A stretch of DNA of 64,000 bases from Cryptomeria japonica. Taxonomy: Eukaryota; Streptophyta; Pinopsida; Cupressales; Cupressaceae. Made by a program: the position numbers and the translations under genes. The stretch is taken from contig NC_081410.1 in assembly GCF_030272615.1 (NCBI RefSeq), forward strand, positions 188,623,619 through 188,687,618, written 5' to 3'. The notes below the pieces were generated by a model. That model was not told the origin of the DNA and did no database searches. It was given only the letters and a program-made list of their open reading frames with translations. The first letter of the stretch is position 1; every line of letters begins with the position of its first letter. Below are positions 15,966-28,077 of the stretch, one piece after another.

Positions 15966-17480
15966 ACAAGCCGAAATCAAAATTCCAAAATCTGTAATCG
16001 GGAATGGGAAAATAGACTTGTTGAAGTCCACCAAACATCTAATATTTTCAACTTGTCTTCTTGCAGGATTCTAACAAAAATTTTGCAGATGGGAGCATAA
16101 ACTTTAAGAATTTAAGATAGTTAGAATTTTCACTAACTTAGTTAAGTTAGTTTAAAATTTTAAGCTTCTTCTATTCTTAAAAGAATTGAACTCACTTATT
16201 TCCTTTGGGCTATAAAAAGAATCACTAAACCGAACATTTCTTGCTTTCATAGGAGAAAACCTATTTTTGGGCTCTAAAGAGAACAAGGCAAACAATCTCT
16301 TTTTGTAAAAATAGATCAATAAAAAGAACCTCACCATCCTTTGGTGTTTAAAAGGATTCATCTTCAATTTCTATACAAAGGAAAGAACCTCACCTAAAAA
16401 GCTTTGTTACAATCAAAGAGGGAATTAATTCCCGTTTTGTGTACCGATTTTTCTTTGTTGACCAAAACGAACTGTTTTGCTTTGTTGACTCGGTTATTTC
16501 CTTAGATTAAATAATCACTGATTTGGAAAAGTAAAATTAACACCATGCTTTTTTGGAGCAACATCTCCAAATAGAGGTTAGCAAATCATTGAATTGAAGG
16601 CTTAAAAAGAACCTTGTTTGCCTTGTCTCGAAAGTGGAAGGTATATGCTCTCCCCTTAACTGGGTGATCAAAAAGCCAAACTTCTCTTAAAAGCTTTCTT
16701 TACTTCAAGCATTTACATCCTTTAGCAGGCCTGCCTTCCCGAGGAGTTGGAATCAACTCTTAAAGCCGTTTATGGTCAGTGTGAAGGGAACGACCTAAGT
16801 GGGAAATGACTTTGACGCCAAGTGTTCCAACCCACTATAATCAAAAGTGGAAAGTGGCGAAAGTCCTTTTCAACGGTTGCACACAGCGATTAGCCTTCCC
16901 CTAGTATCCTTGAGATACATAAAGCCTTTGTTCTAAAGGTTGGGAAGCCTCCTGAGAGAGTTTATCACTGACGGTCGAACAGGAAGCCTGATTACGAACC
17001 ATAGAAATAGAAACTTTGAACCGAGTCAGTAACCAGACATTTATAACATCATAGTGCAAGGGTGGGGAAGAATCCACCCCCAAGATTACTCACCATATAT
17101 CTCCCAAGATAACTACTCAATTGTGAAGCAATTCACTTTGGGTTAATTTCTGGCAAAAGGCAAAAAAACGAGCGCCCTCTAGGGGTGACACGACTGTTTG
17201 AGCTGACAGAGTATTGAGACTAGTGGGCTATGATGTTATTTATGACCTTTGAATAAAGAATCTTTCTGAAGTGTATTTTTCGTATCCAAACCTGTTAAAA
17301 CATTGAGGATTTGAACACATCCTCGCAGAACATACACTTTTAGTTAGATTAAGCAAAAATGGTTGTCTTCTTTGTGCTGTGCTTCATTTATTACTTTAGA
17401 AAATCATCCATCAAAGCTAAAAAATGCATAATCAAATCCAAAAATTGCAGAAAAACCAACCAAAAGAAAAATCAAGGCAG
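15966..17480 (+). other. Tat leader between arrays; no gene recognised
   Basis: Non-coding leader DNA with short frames only (longest 71 codons, minus strand). No motif recognised. Ogre-type relatives can splice their leader, but I could not place an intron with confidence. Confidence 0.4.
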
Positions 17481-17482
17481 AT

Positions 17483-17857
17483 TAGCGCGTGGGGCCAACT
17501 CCCTAGCGCGTAGGGTATTTCGGTTAGCGCATCCAAACATCAAGTTAGTGCATCTGTTCAAAACAGTAGCGTTTTATCTCGAGTCCAAAACAATGTTAAA
17601 CATTTAGCGCATCAGAAAAACAGTCTAGCACAATGAAGCATCAACTTAGCGCGTAGAAACCAAACTTTAGTGCATCAGGTTTAACAGTTAGTGCGTTGCA
17701 GACCCATACTAGCGCATAACCTTTCAAAGTAGAGAAAACAAAATTTTAAATAGTCAAAACTTTTAGCACGTGTCTGGGGGCAGCCTAGCGTGTGTGGTCA
17801 TTCTTTTAGCACGTGAGGTAATTTTGGTAGCGCATCTTGTCTTTGTTTTAGTGCGTG
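17483..17857 (+). repeat. 21-bp phased array 2 of core TAGCGCRT
   Basis: Core A positions are 17484, 17505, 17526, 17547, 17568, 17606, 17627, 17648, 17669, 17690, 17711, then degenerate sites near 17731 and 17752, then 17765, 17787, 17808, 17829 and 17850. Steps are 21 bp apart from 38, 20, 13 and 22. Variants such as TAGTGCAT, TAGCACGT and TAGTGCGT are single CpG-to-TpG/CpA changes of the core. Spacers are unrelated. A plus-strand frame reading Leu-Ala-His/Arg heptads exists from 17359 to 17607 but closes before the array ends. Confidence 0.92.
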
Positions 17858-18322
17858 ACCAAAAGAAAAAAAACAAAGGGCAAAATAGTGAGGAATTTTA
17901 AAAAATTTGAAAACATTTTCATAAACCTTTTTCCATCAGCATCATTTTTCATCAAAGCAGAGTAGTGAAAATGAGACTTTAAAAGCTATTTCTTGAGCCA
18001 AATTTGTGTCAAAACAAACGTTGTAAAAATCTGAAACTGATCGCACGATAAAACATATCTATCTTATCATAATCCGGAAACCTCATCACAAGTATCAACA
18101 GAATCCTTTACCATCTCACGAATTTCATCTCAAAAACACTTGTTTAAAGTTTTCAGGTTGTCAAATCAAGTCTCCATATCGAGAGGCTTTTATCCATATC
18201 ATTTGACACACTTTGTCGTGAAGGGGCATCTAAACCTTCATTTTGATAGAGTAAGACTTGAATTTTCAAAACAAGATCAACTGAATCCAAACAAATCAAA
18301 GGAAACCATTGATCACTCATGC

Positions 18323-18697
18323 ATGACTAATCACCATATTCTGAGAAGAAAGAATCTTTATCATAACATCACATTGAAGAAACAACAACCTAGTTTTTCC
18401 AAATTCATCAAGAGAAATAAGTTTTTATACATCAATCGTCAACTCTTCAAATCTCATCGAGTATTCCTTCATCACGTCAAACGTTATATCCAAAACAAAT
18501 CCAACGAATTTGACAAAGAACCTTTAAAGACTAGGGCATACTATCAAAAATCTGCTTATAATCAAATCATAAACCGTGGAGGAAGGATCAATCCGACATT
18601 CTTACCCGACGAGTGTATCACTTATAACACACCCCGACCAGAACCACCAACCCCCGAGAAACACATCGAAGAGGATTTTTGTCCCCTTCGTCACTGA
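18323..18697 (+). CDS. ORF upstream of Tat gag, unrecognised
   Basis: Open frame of 124 codons from the first ATG (the open frame itself runs back to 18140). The product is strongly basic, rich in Lys, His, Asn and Tyr, with no motif I recognise, ending TYNTPRPEPPTPEKHIEEDF then CPLRH. It overlaps the beginning of the gag region in another frame. Ogre-like members of the Tat lineage carry an extra ORF before gag, so this may be the equivalent, but a chance frame cannot be excluded. Confidence 0.35.
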   Translation: MTNHHILRRKNLYHNITLKKQQPSFSKFIKRNKFLYINRQLFKSHRVFLHHVKRYIQNKSNEFDKEPLKTRAYYQKSAYNQIINRGGRINPTFLPDECITYNTPRPEPPTPEKHIEEDFCPLRH

Positions 18698-18711
18698 AAG
18701 TTTCTACTAAA

Positions 18712-20660
18712 ATGTCTGTTACTCGCTCTCAACAAAACCAACAAAGCGAGACACACGCAAAGTCTAGTATGAATCAAAGATTGTCAAATCCTTTTAAAGG
18801 TCCACACTTAGAGGAGACTGAAATTTTTGAAGAGCTTATTCAGGAATATCAGGAAAGCGCTTCATTCCAAAAGCTTGTAGAAAGGCTCATAGAAAATGAC
18901 AAAGAAAATATTTGCTCATGCTCATAAGTAAAGGAGTAAAACTCCCTGAAAACCTTGACGCAGATGTATTTAGGACACACCCTCAGCATTACGAATATCA
19001 AGAATGACAATGGGAAAGGGAAGCACGTGACCCTGAACAAAACATCCCAGATCAAAACATACCAAAGCAACATACACCAAACATCCTGGATCAAAACATA
19101 CCAGAGCAACATACACCAAGACAATACATTCCTGAGCAAAGCATACCGTTCCAAACATTGTTTCAACCTAGGATCAATACAAGGGAAGAACTTTTCCCTC
19201 GATAAAGCAATGTGCCTTTGGTTGCCCTTACTCAACAAATGCAAATGTTGCAAAGACAAATGCAAGACATGCAACAAGGGACAACAGTACGGTACTCTTT
19301 AAACGAAATATGTCCTTATCCTTTTGACAAGAGATTGCACATGATCCCTTTTCCTCCAAACTCAGACGTGCCCAAATTTGACAAGTACAATGGAAAAAGT
19401 GATCCCTGTGATCATGTCAGAGAATTCTGTACCATGAGTCTTGAGTTTTCTCATGATGACACCTATCTGATGACGTTATTCTCAAGAATCTTGGGAGGGA
19501 AAACAATGGAATGGTTATCCAAAATTACGCCACCTGTCAGATCGTTTGATGAATTGGTTAACAAGTTCATAACACAATACTCCTATAAAATTCAACATGC
19601 TATAACCATGCTAGACATCTACAACACCAAACAAAAGAACAACGAAACATTCATGATATTCCTTCAACGCTGGCGACGTATGGTATCACGATATCCTCGG
19701 GATATTCTCGAAAAGGAGAAAATGGAAATCTTCATCGATAACTTGAATGGTGAAATGAGATACAGGCTCAAACTCCAATGCATACCATCTTTCGCTAAAT
19801 TGATTGAAAATGGCATTCAAGTAGAGGAAACGTGTGTCAAAAAAGGAACACTCAAATTCTTCAAGGAAGGAACAAACTCATCAAACTACAATAACCAGAA
19901 CAACAGCAACTTGGACAAGTCTCGATTCTGGACTCAAAACAAAAACAAAGGCAACAATGAATCACATGATTCAAAATCCAAACAACCAGTGCTTGGATTA
20001 TCCGAAAATCCTCAGGCCACGAAAAACCCTAAAGGTGCTAATCCAAATGCTAACACCTATGCACCAAACACCAATCAAGGACAACTTAACACAAACAACA
20101 CCAACGATACTCAAAGCAAAACCATGAATCCAGGACCTAACAACAATTCACGCAACAACACCAACAATTTCCAAAAGCGTGTCTTCACACCACTGGGACA
20201 ATCACTAGAATCAACATTCAGAGAACTTCTGGCAAACAAGATTCTCTCCTTGCTTGCAATCAGCAACTATGAACCCCAAATCAAACCACCTTGATGGAAT
20301 GATTCACACTATTGTGATTTCCATCGTAACAAGGGTCATCGGACGAACGATTGCATGAGATTGAAAAACATTGTGCAAGACATGATTGATCGAGGTGACT
20401 TAATGGTAGATGGTCTCAAAATAAATGGTGACCACAGAGCCTTTAAAAATCCTCTTCCAAATTACAACAAAGATGGAGCTTCAACCTCGAATGATACACG
20501 CGGAGCTCGCATCAACCATATCTACAACAACACCATCAATCACATATTAGCTGAAGATCATCAGGTAAACGTCATCACCATCTGAGATTAGCGTGATCAT
20601 GAATCTGTCAATATAACAACTCGAACTCAGGAATATGTCTTAAAAGGACATACCACGCCT
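18712..20660 (+). pseudogene. Tat gag (nucleocapsid precursor)
   Basis: ATG at 18712 opens MSVTRSQQNQQSETHAKSS, a typical gag start, followed by NPFKGPHLEETEIFEEL. After a stop at 18925-18927 and a frame change, a spacer repeats QNIPxQHTP-like units. 19212-20294 holds the capsid: FPPNSDVPKFDKYNGKSDP, EWLSKITPPVRSFDELVNKF and LQRWRRMVSRYPRDI (retrotransposon gag family). After a TGA at 20292-20294 the knuckle CDFHRNKGHRTNDC follows, a Cys-x2-His-x4-His-x4-Cys variant usual in Tat gag. The stops fit C-to-T decay. Gag would package element RNA. Confidence 0.88.
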
Positions 20661-20690
20661 ACAACTACTACACCAAAGATCCAATATGAC

Positions 20691-21240
20691 TTGGTTAGCC
20701 AATTGCGCAAAACTCCTGCTCAAATATCCATACTAGAATTGCTAAAACTATCGCCCAAACACAAAAACATATTGGAACAAGCGCTATTGGAAACCAATGT
20801 ACCTCAAGATCTAGATGCAGACAGATTTCAAGCCATGGTCGCCCATATGATAGGACCTCATAACCTCACCTTCTCAAAGCATGATAATACTTCCTTAAGT
20901 CATTTGCATAACACTCCTCTCCATACTGAAGTCATCGTTTATAAACATCGAGTAAAAAGAGTCTTAATAGATGGAGGAGTTGGACTTAATATATGTACTT
21001 TAAAGCTTATCCATGCATTAGGCTTCTCAGAAGAGTCTATTGATCCCCGTAAGAAGATTACCATAAAGGCATATGATGATGAGGAAAGGTCATCTAAAAG
21101 AACTGTGATGTTACCCATTCAAGTTGGACCAGTGCAAAAGGATACTATATGTCAGGTCTTAGACATAGATCTCACCTACAATATTTTGTTAGGGTGACCT
21201 TGGATACATGAAATGCAAGCAGTGCCTTCTACATATCACC
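20691..21240 (+). pseudogene. Tat protease
   Basis: The frame continues from gag. It shows RVKRVLIDGGVGLNICTLK, where the retropepsin catalytic triad D-S/T-G reads D-G-G as is common in this lineage, and LDIDLTYNILLG. A TGA at 21195-21197 then replaces the Arg usually found before PWIHEM. The protease would cleave Gag-Pol. Confidence 0.8.
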
Positions 21241-21307
21241 AGTGTGTCATATTTCCTTATGACGGAAAAGATATCTCCATAGCTGCTGATCACAACCCCT
21301 TTCAACA

Positions 21308-22480
21308 TTGCAATGCAATGGGGGCAGCCCAACAGATAGTTTAGTTCCTCATAATACAGAAAAGCAAAGATCCTCAACATCAGATCTACAAACAGCAAAG
21401 CCTGACTCATTATCTGGAGATTTCAAGCAGCAAATGCGAATCAAAGATCAAGGTATGGGAGAATACTCTTTGGAACCCCTGTGTTTGGCCAAATCACCAA
21501 CATCACCCAAATCTCATGGATTGCCTACTACATCAACGCATCTGGTAACTCAGCCCATCACCAAATTTGATGGTACCTTCATCCAACTGGGCACTCTAGC
21601 ACATGAATTGGAAGATAAGGACATTCTTAGCTGGTTATACAAAGATGAGGAAGAAGATAACAGAGCAATTGCTCTAGACATTGTTCTACCAACACACCTA
21701 TATGGAAAAGGATACTTAATCATGCAGCAAATGGGATATGACGGTAAAGGACCTATTGGAAAATGCAAAGAAGGAGTCATTGAACCCATAGACCTTCCTT
21801 CACAGCCTAGTAGAGACAAAATAGGATTGGGTTGTAAGCCCACTTTTCTATTAAGAAAGTCGCCACGCATAACTGCAAAACCTCAATGGAAAGCAAAGAA
21901 GTATAAAGAAGAATCTTGAAAGGAAGCACTATTTGAGTCAACAGAAACAATCTACAAGGCATGGGAACGTCAAGAATAGAAGTTACATCAGGAAAAGCTT
22001 CTAAGCCACAAGAAGGCCATATCTGCAACAGTAGCTCATATTCAAACACCAATATCTCAAGAAACAGTAATATCATCTTCGGATACCATTATTTCTCCCC
22101 GAGGAGACACAGTCTATGAACAAATACAGAAAGTAGAAGCAGGATCTGACACCGAATCAACAAAAACTATCAAAATAGTATCCATCATCAAAAATCTGTT
22201 TTCACCATACAACATACCTGCTCACAGCACTGATAGAATCTGGGATGACGCCTCAAAAACTGATTCCAATGACTATGAATGGGATACCTGCTCAAATGCT
22301 ACTACAGATATCCCTAATAATACTGGCAACATACCCCTTTCTCAGGAAGAGCATAATGCCAAAGATAGATCTCTTGAATTTGGACCACAAAATATCTATG
22401 ACACCAAGGAAAGTGAACAAAAGCATTATGAACAAGTCTATACAGAAGATAATACCATCAAAGACCTCGACGAAATCCTA
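21308..22480 (+). pseudogene. Tat pol linker between protease and RT
   Basis: Frames at 21308-21919 and 22245-22481 are open. The first contains SWLYKDEEEDNRAIAL and a glycine-patch-like GKGYLIMQQMGYDGKGPIGK segment, resembling the G-patch seen in Gag-Pol of some retroelements and in Tat-type linkers. A stop at 21917-21919 and frame changes separate the parts. Confidence 0.55.
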
Positions 22481-22522
22481 GACTTCTTTAAAACCAAGAC
22501 CAATCACGATGAAACCTCTGTC

Positions 22523-23722
22523 TTGACACTTATAGTAGCAGAACTTGATCCACCAAATGATTCCTTACCGCTTGTCTTTCCTAACCTCATTGACTGGGAG
22601 GAACTCGAAATACATGATATACCAATTTTCCCAAACAACGAGTCTATTATCCACTACCTATGTACTGCTAATCCAGAAACAGGCTCTACTAGCGAACAAA
22701 GTAACGATATCGGCAAATCAAGGAGTGCCAAGTCTCTCAATCGCAAAAATGAACCAAGTAAAAGATCTGATGCTGAAAACCAATCAATGGCAGCCCTAGA
22801 TCACAAAAAAGTAAAAATAAAGGATGCATCTGAAGGTGAAAAAATTTTCAAGGCACCTAAAGATGGGAGACTTGACACTCTTCCAGAGCAATTTCATGAG
22901 CGCTCACCCATATTGATTGAGCCCACTCAATCAATCAACATTGGTACCACAGAAGTAGTCAAAAACATACACCTTGCAGAATCTCTGACAGAGGAGGAAA
23001 GATCAGCATTTATCATTTTCTTTAAAGAAAAGCAAATTAACTTTGCTTGGTCATATGCCAATATGCCTGGAGTAGATCCACACTTAATCATGCATCACTT
23101 GTCCATCTCTCTAGGAGTTAAACCAGTCAAACAAAAGCTACGAAAGATGAATCCACAGGTGGCACTCATGGTCAAAGTTGAACTAAAGAAACTATTAGAT
23201 GTTGGATTCATCCGACCCATTGACTATGCAGAATGGATTTCCAATATAGTACCAGTATCAAAACCAGACGGCAGTATCAGAATCTGCAGTGATTTTAGAG
23301 ATGTCAACAAAGCCTGTCCAAAAGATGACTTTCCTCTACCCAGTATCGACATAATTGTAGACCTCACAGCGGGCCATGCAATGCTCTCAATAATGGACAG
23401 TTTCTTAGGCTATAATCAAATCAAAATAGCCCCGGAAGATCAAGATAAAACCGCGTTCACCTGTTCTTGGGGAACATACTGTTGGAATGTTATGCCTTTT
23501 GGCTTAAAGAATGCAGGGGCCACTTATCAAAGAGCAATGACAACAATCTTTCCTGACATGATGCACACATTTATGGAAGACTACGTGGACAATTTACTAG
23601 CTAAATCCTTCACTAGAGCCGAACATCTCGGCATCCTAACAAAGATCTTTGATCGATTGGAGAAATTTCAAGTCAGGCTAAACCCTAAGAAGTGTGTCTT
23701 CGGGGTTAAATCAGGCAAGTAA
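22523..23722 (+). pseudogene. Tat reverse transcriptase
   Basis: 399-codon open frame whose second half is a Ty3 RT: GVKPVKQKLRKMNP, VGFIRPIDYAEWISNIVPV, KPDGSIRICSDFRDVNKACP, and FPLPSIDIIVDLTAGH then MDSFLGYNQIKIAPEDQDKT. The catalytic box reads YVDN at about 23581-23592 (ACGTGGACAATTT) instead of YVDD, so the second metal-binding Asp is lost by a G-to-A change. A TAA at 23720-23722 ends the frame just before LGYIV. The first half (22523-22950) is a low-complexity linker. Confidence 0.88.
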
Positions 23723-24279
23723 CTAGGCTACATAGTCTTAGCTAAGGGTATTGAAGTAGATCCAGCAAAGATACAAGCCATTATGGAAATGCCACTACCA
23801 AAGAATATCAGTCAACTCAGAACTCTACAAGGATGGCTTCAATCAATCAAGCAATTCATCACTCAATTAGCTGATAAAAGTCTACCATTTAACCATTTGC
23901 TCCATAAAAATGTACCTTTCAGATGGGAGACCAAGTGTGTAGAATCTTTTATCAAATCAAATAGTACCTGATGAATCCACCAGTTCTAGTACCACCAGTC
24001 ACAGGAAAGCCCCTTATCCTATATATCTCAACAACAGATATATCGTTGGGGGCACTATTGGCACAAGAAGATCAACAAGGAAAGGAACGAGCCATCTACT
24101 ACATCAGCAGGACATTGAATGGCTATGAACTCAACTACACATTCATTAAGAAAGCTTGTCTAACAGTGGTCTTCACATCTCATAAGTTCTGACATTATAT
24201 GCTAGCACACACTATTAAGCTAGTAGCAAAAATTGATCCTCTCAAATATCTACTCAGCAAAGCAGCTCTTGCTGGATGA
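23723..24279 (+). pseudogene. Tat RNase H (retroviral-type domain)
   Basis: 23783-23971 gives MPLPKNISQLRTLQGWLQSI. After a frameshift near 23955, 23971-24192 gives PLILYISTTDISLGALLAQE and ERAIYYISRTLNGYELNYT, the usual RNase H of Ty3 elements, ending SHKF before a TGA. AKIDPLKYLLSKAALAG and another TGA (24277-24279) follow. The domain would remove RNA from the RNA-DNA hybrid. Confidence 0.8.
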
Positions 24280-24770
24280 TTGGCTAAATGGGTCATGATT
24301 CTCAGTGAATTCGACATCCAATACATAGAAAGAAGAGCCATCAAAGGACAAGAAATTGTAGATCAACTAGCTGAAGCACCGCTACCAGGAAAACAAACTA
24401 TGGAGATTGAATTTCTGGACAGGGACGTTCTTGCTCTTTCTACCAAACAATGGACTATATACTTTGATGGATCCTACACCCAACATGGTTCAGGTGTTGG
24501 CATTATTTTCATCACTCCTGAAGGACACACTATGGTTGTAGAATGGAAAATCACAGAGTTAATGGTCTATGGAGATTCACAACTAGTCGTCAATCAGGTC
24601 AACAATGACTATCAAACAAAGGATGACAAGCTACTACCCTACAAACGAATGGTGGATGACTTCAAACAGTATTTTGTACACATCACCTTCGAGCAAATAC
24701 CAAGGTTGAATAACAAAGCAGCCGATGCCATGGCTACTATCGCTTCATTACTACAAATTCTAGAACAACA
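24280..24770 (+). pseudogene. Tat additional archaeal-type RNase H (aRNH)
   Basis: Between the first RNase H and integrase the frame reads KQWTIYFDGSYTQHGSGVGI, then YGDSQLVVNQ, PRLNNKAADAMATIAS. This second RNase H is a recognised mark of the Tat lineage. The stretch from EWK directly to ITELMVYGDSQ is shorter than usual. About 30 residues that normally carry the AEYEAL segment with the catalytic Glu seem deleted in frame. Confidence 0.85.
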
Positions 24771-26124
24771 GAGTCGTTACGAGTTTCTGGTAGAGCAACT
24801 GTTCTCCCCAGCCTATGACCACTCTGAATCCCATGTCATCTACGCCTTAACTGGTTCAGATTCCCCTTTATATGGATCGATATATGATTATCTAAAGAAC
24901 AACATCTTACCCATTGACCAATCCTGTAACCAGAAACGTAATTTTATTCGACAAGCTGCCTGTTATACCCTTACCGCTGATACTTTGTACCGTCGAGGTC
25001 TAGATGGTACTCTTCTTCGTTGCCTTGATCGTAATGATTCTGATTCTTCTTTACACGAGCTGCACGAAGGTATTTGTGGAACACATTCAAGTGGGACTAC
25101 TCTTGCTAAAAAGCTTCTAAGGATGGGATACTACTGGCCTACAATGGAGAAAGATTCTTACCACTTTGCCAAGAAATTTCCTAAATGCCAGATCCATGGC
25201 AATCTGATACATGTACTAGCACAGGAACTACAGCCATTTACAACATCCTGGCCCTTTTGTCAGTGGGGGTTGGACTTGGTTGGCAAAATTCATCCCTCAT
25301 CTTCAAATGGACACAAGTTCATTATAACTGCAACAGAATACTTTACCAAGTGGATAGAAGCAGTCCCAATGACCATAGTGATTGGAAAACAAATTGCCTC
25401 TTTTATCCTAAACTATCTGATCTGCAGATATGGTATTCCAAGTTCCATCATCACTGATAATGGATGTCCATTCAAAAACCAAGATGTCTAAGAACTATGT
25501 GAACAATTCAAAATACAACATCTGTTCTCTACACCATACTACCCCCAGGGAAATGGTCAAGCAGAAGCATCCAACAAAACAATACTGAAGATTCTCAAGA
25601 AAACAGTCAATGATGCAAGCAAAGATTGGCATATCCAACTCAATCCAGCACTTTGGGCATACAGAACCAGCATCCGTACACCTACAGGAGCAACACCTTT
25701 CTCATTGGTCTATGGATCCGAAGCTATTTTATCGCTGGAGGTGGAAATTTTGTCTCTTAGAGTCTCTCTAAAAGGCTTAATCCTAGATGAATAGTATCGG
25801 GTCAACCGAATGCAAGAACTGGAACTATTAGATGAAAGATGTCAGCATGCTTACACTCATCTCAAAGAATATCAGCAACACATGTGCAGAAGCTACAATC
25901 ACAAGGTCATCCCTCGCAACTTCAAAGTTGGTGACCTAGTCCTCAAAGAAAATCCAATAAATCAGCAAGATCGAGAAAAGAAAGGGAAGTTTGAACCTAA
26001 CTGGTTGGGTCCCTATGTCATCATATCAGTCTATGGATCAGGTGCCTATCAGCTCACAACCTCAGAAGGAGACATGCTCGAAGAACCAACTAACAACATT
26101 CATCTGAAGAAATACTACACTTGA
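24771..26124 (+). pseudogene. Tat integrase
   Basis: Zinc-binding region HEGICGTHSSG...KKFPKCQIHG, where the first Cys of the HHCC set reads Phe. The catalytic core has WGLDLVGKI, IITDNGCPF and GQAEASNKTI, giving the D, D and E. Then follow LWAYRTSIRTPTGATPFSLV and a C-terminal NHKVIPRNFKVGDLVLKEN and KFEPNWLGPYVI segment. A TAA at 25489-25491 and a TAG at about 25792 break the frame. The frame ends at 26122-26124. Confidence 0.9.
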
Positions 26125-27538
<1,414 letters not shown>

Positions 27539-27654
27539 AAAATGTACAAAATTTGTCATGTCTGTGCCCAGTACAAATAAATACAATGATCAAAATACAA
27601 AGGAGACAACGTCTCTCAAGTATGACTATCTCTTGATGGAGACAGTCTCACTCT

Positions 27655-28077
27655 AGAAGTCCCCACCCCTAGATCTCCAGAAGGATCATGTCTTGATGGT
27701 CTTGTCACACCTCGGCTCTCTGACCGTGACCTAGTCTCTCGAGATCGACTAGATTTCGACTGTGTGAAGCTTTGCACTCAGCGATCCCTAGGTACCGCAG
27801 CCTCGTAGTGGCGCCGGTAGTACTCCACCTCTTGAGCTCTCCAAGAAAGCTCTCTCAGGGTGTCTCTCATCAGACCACCTGTTGTTTCTCTCTGCGCACT
27901 CGCTGCAAGCTCCTCTGCTTGACCTCATCGCTCTATCTCTGTGTCTCACTCAGTGGTCAACTGCGCAATCTGTCGCTGATGTGTCAATAGTTGTGCCTGC
28001 AGCTACTGTACCGTCATCTATAAGGTCCTAATCTGTGCATCCTCCACATGAGTAGGGATCCGAACCCATAGGGGTAC
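27655..28077 (-). other. possible 3' end of the antisense gene, undefined
   Basis: GC-richer than its surroundings and similar in base composition to the plant mobile domain frame to its right. Minus frames are broken and no domain was recognised. Confidence 0.35.

Noticed and set aside
15790-16038. Minus-strand ORF with Asp-Ala-Leu heptads over array 1
   Set aside because: Same artefact of a 21-bp period. It covers only part of the array.
15687-17857. CRISPR-like array (conserved short repeat with variable spacers)
   Set aside because: Repeats are only 8 bp and spacers 13 bp, inside a plant retrotransposon with no cas genes. The geometry does not fit CRISPR.
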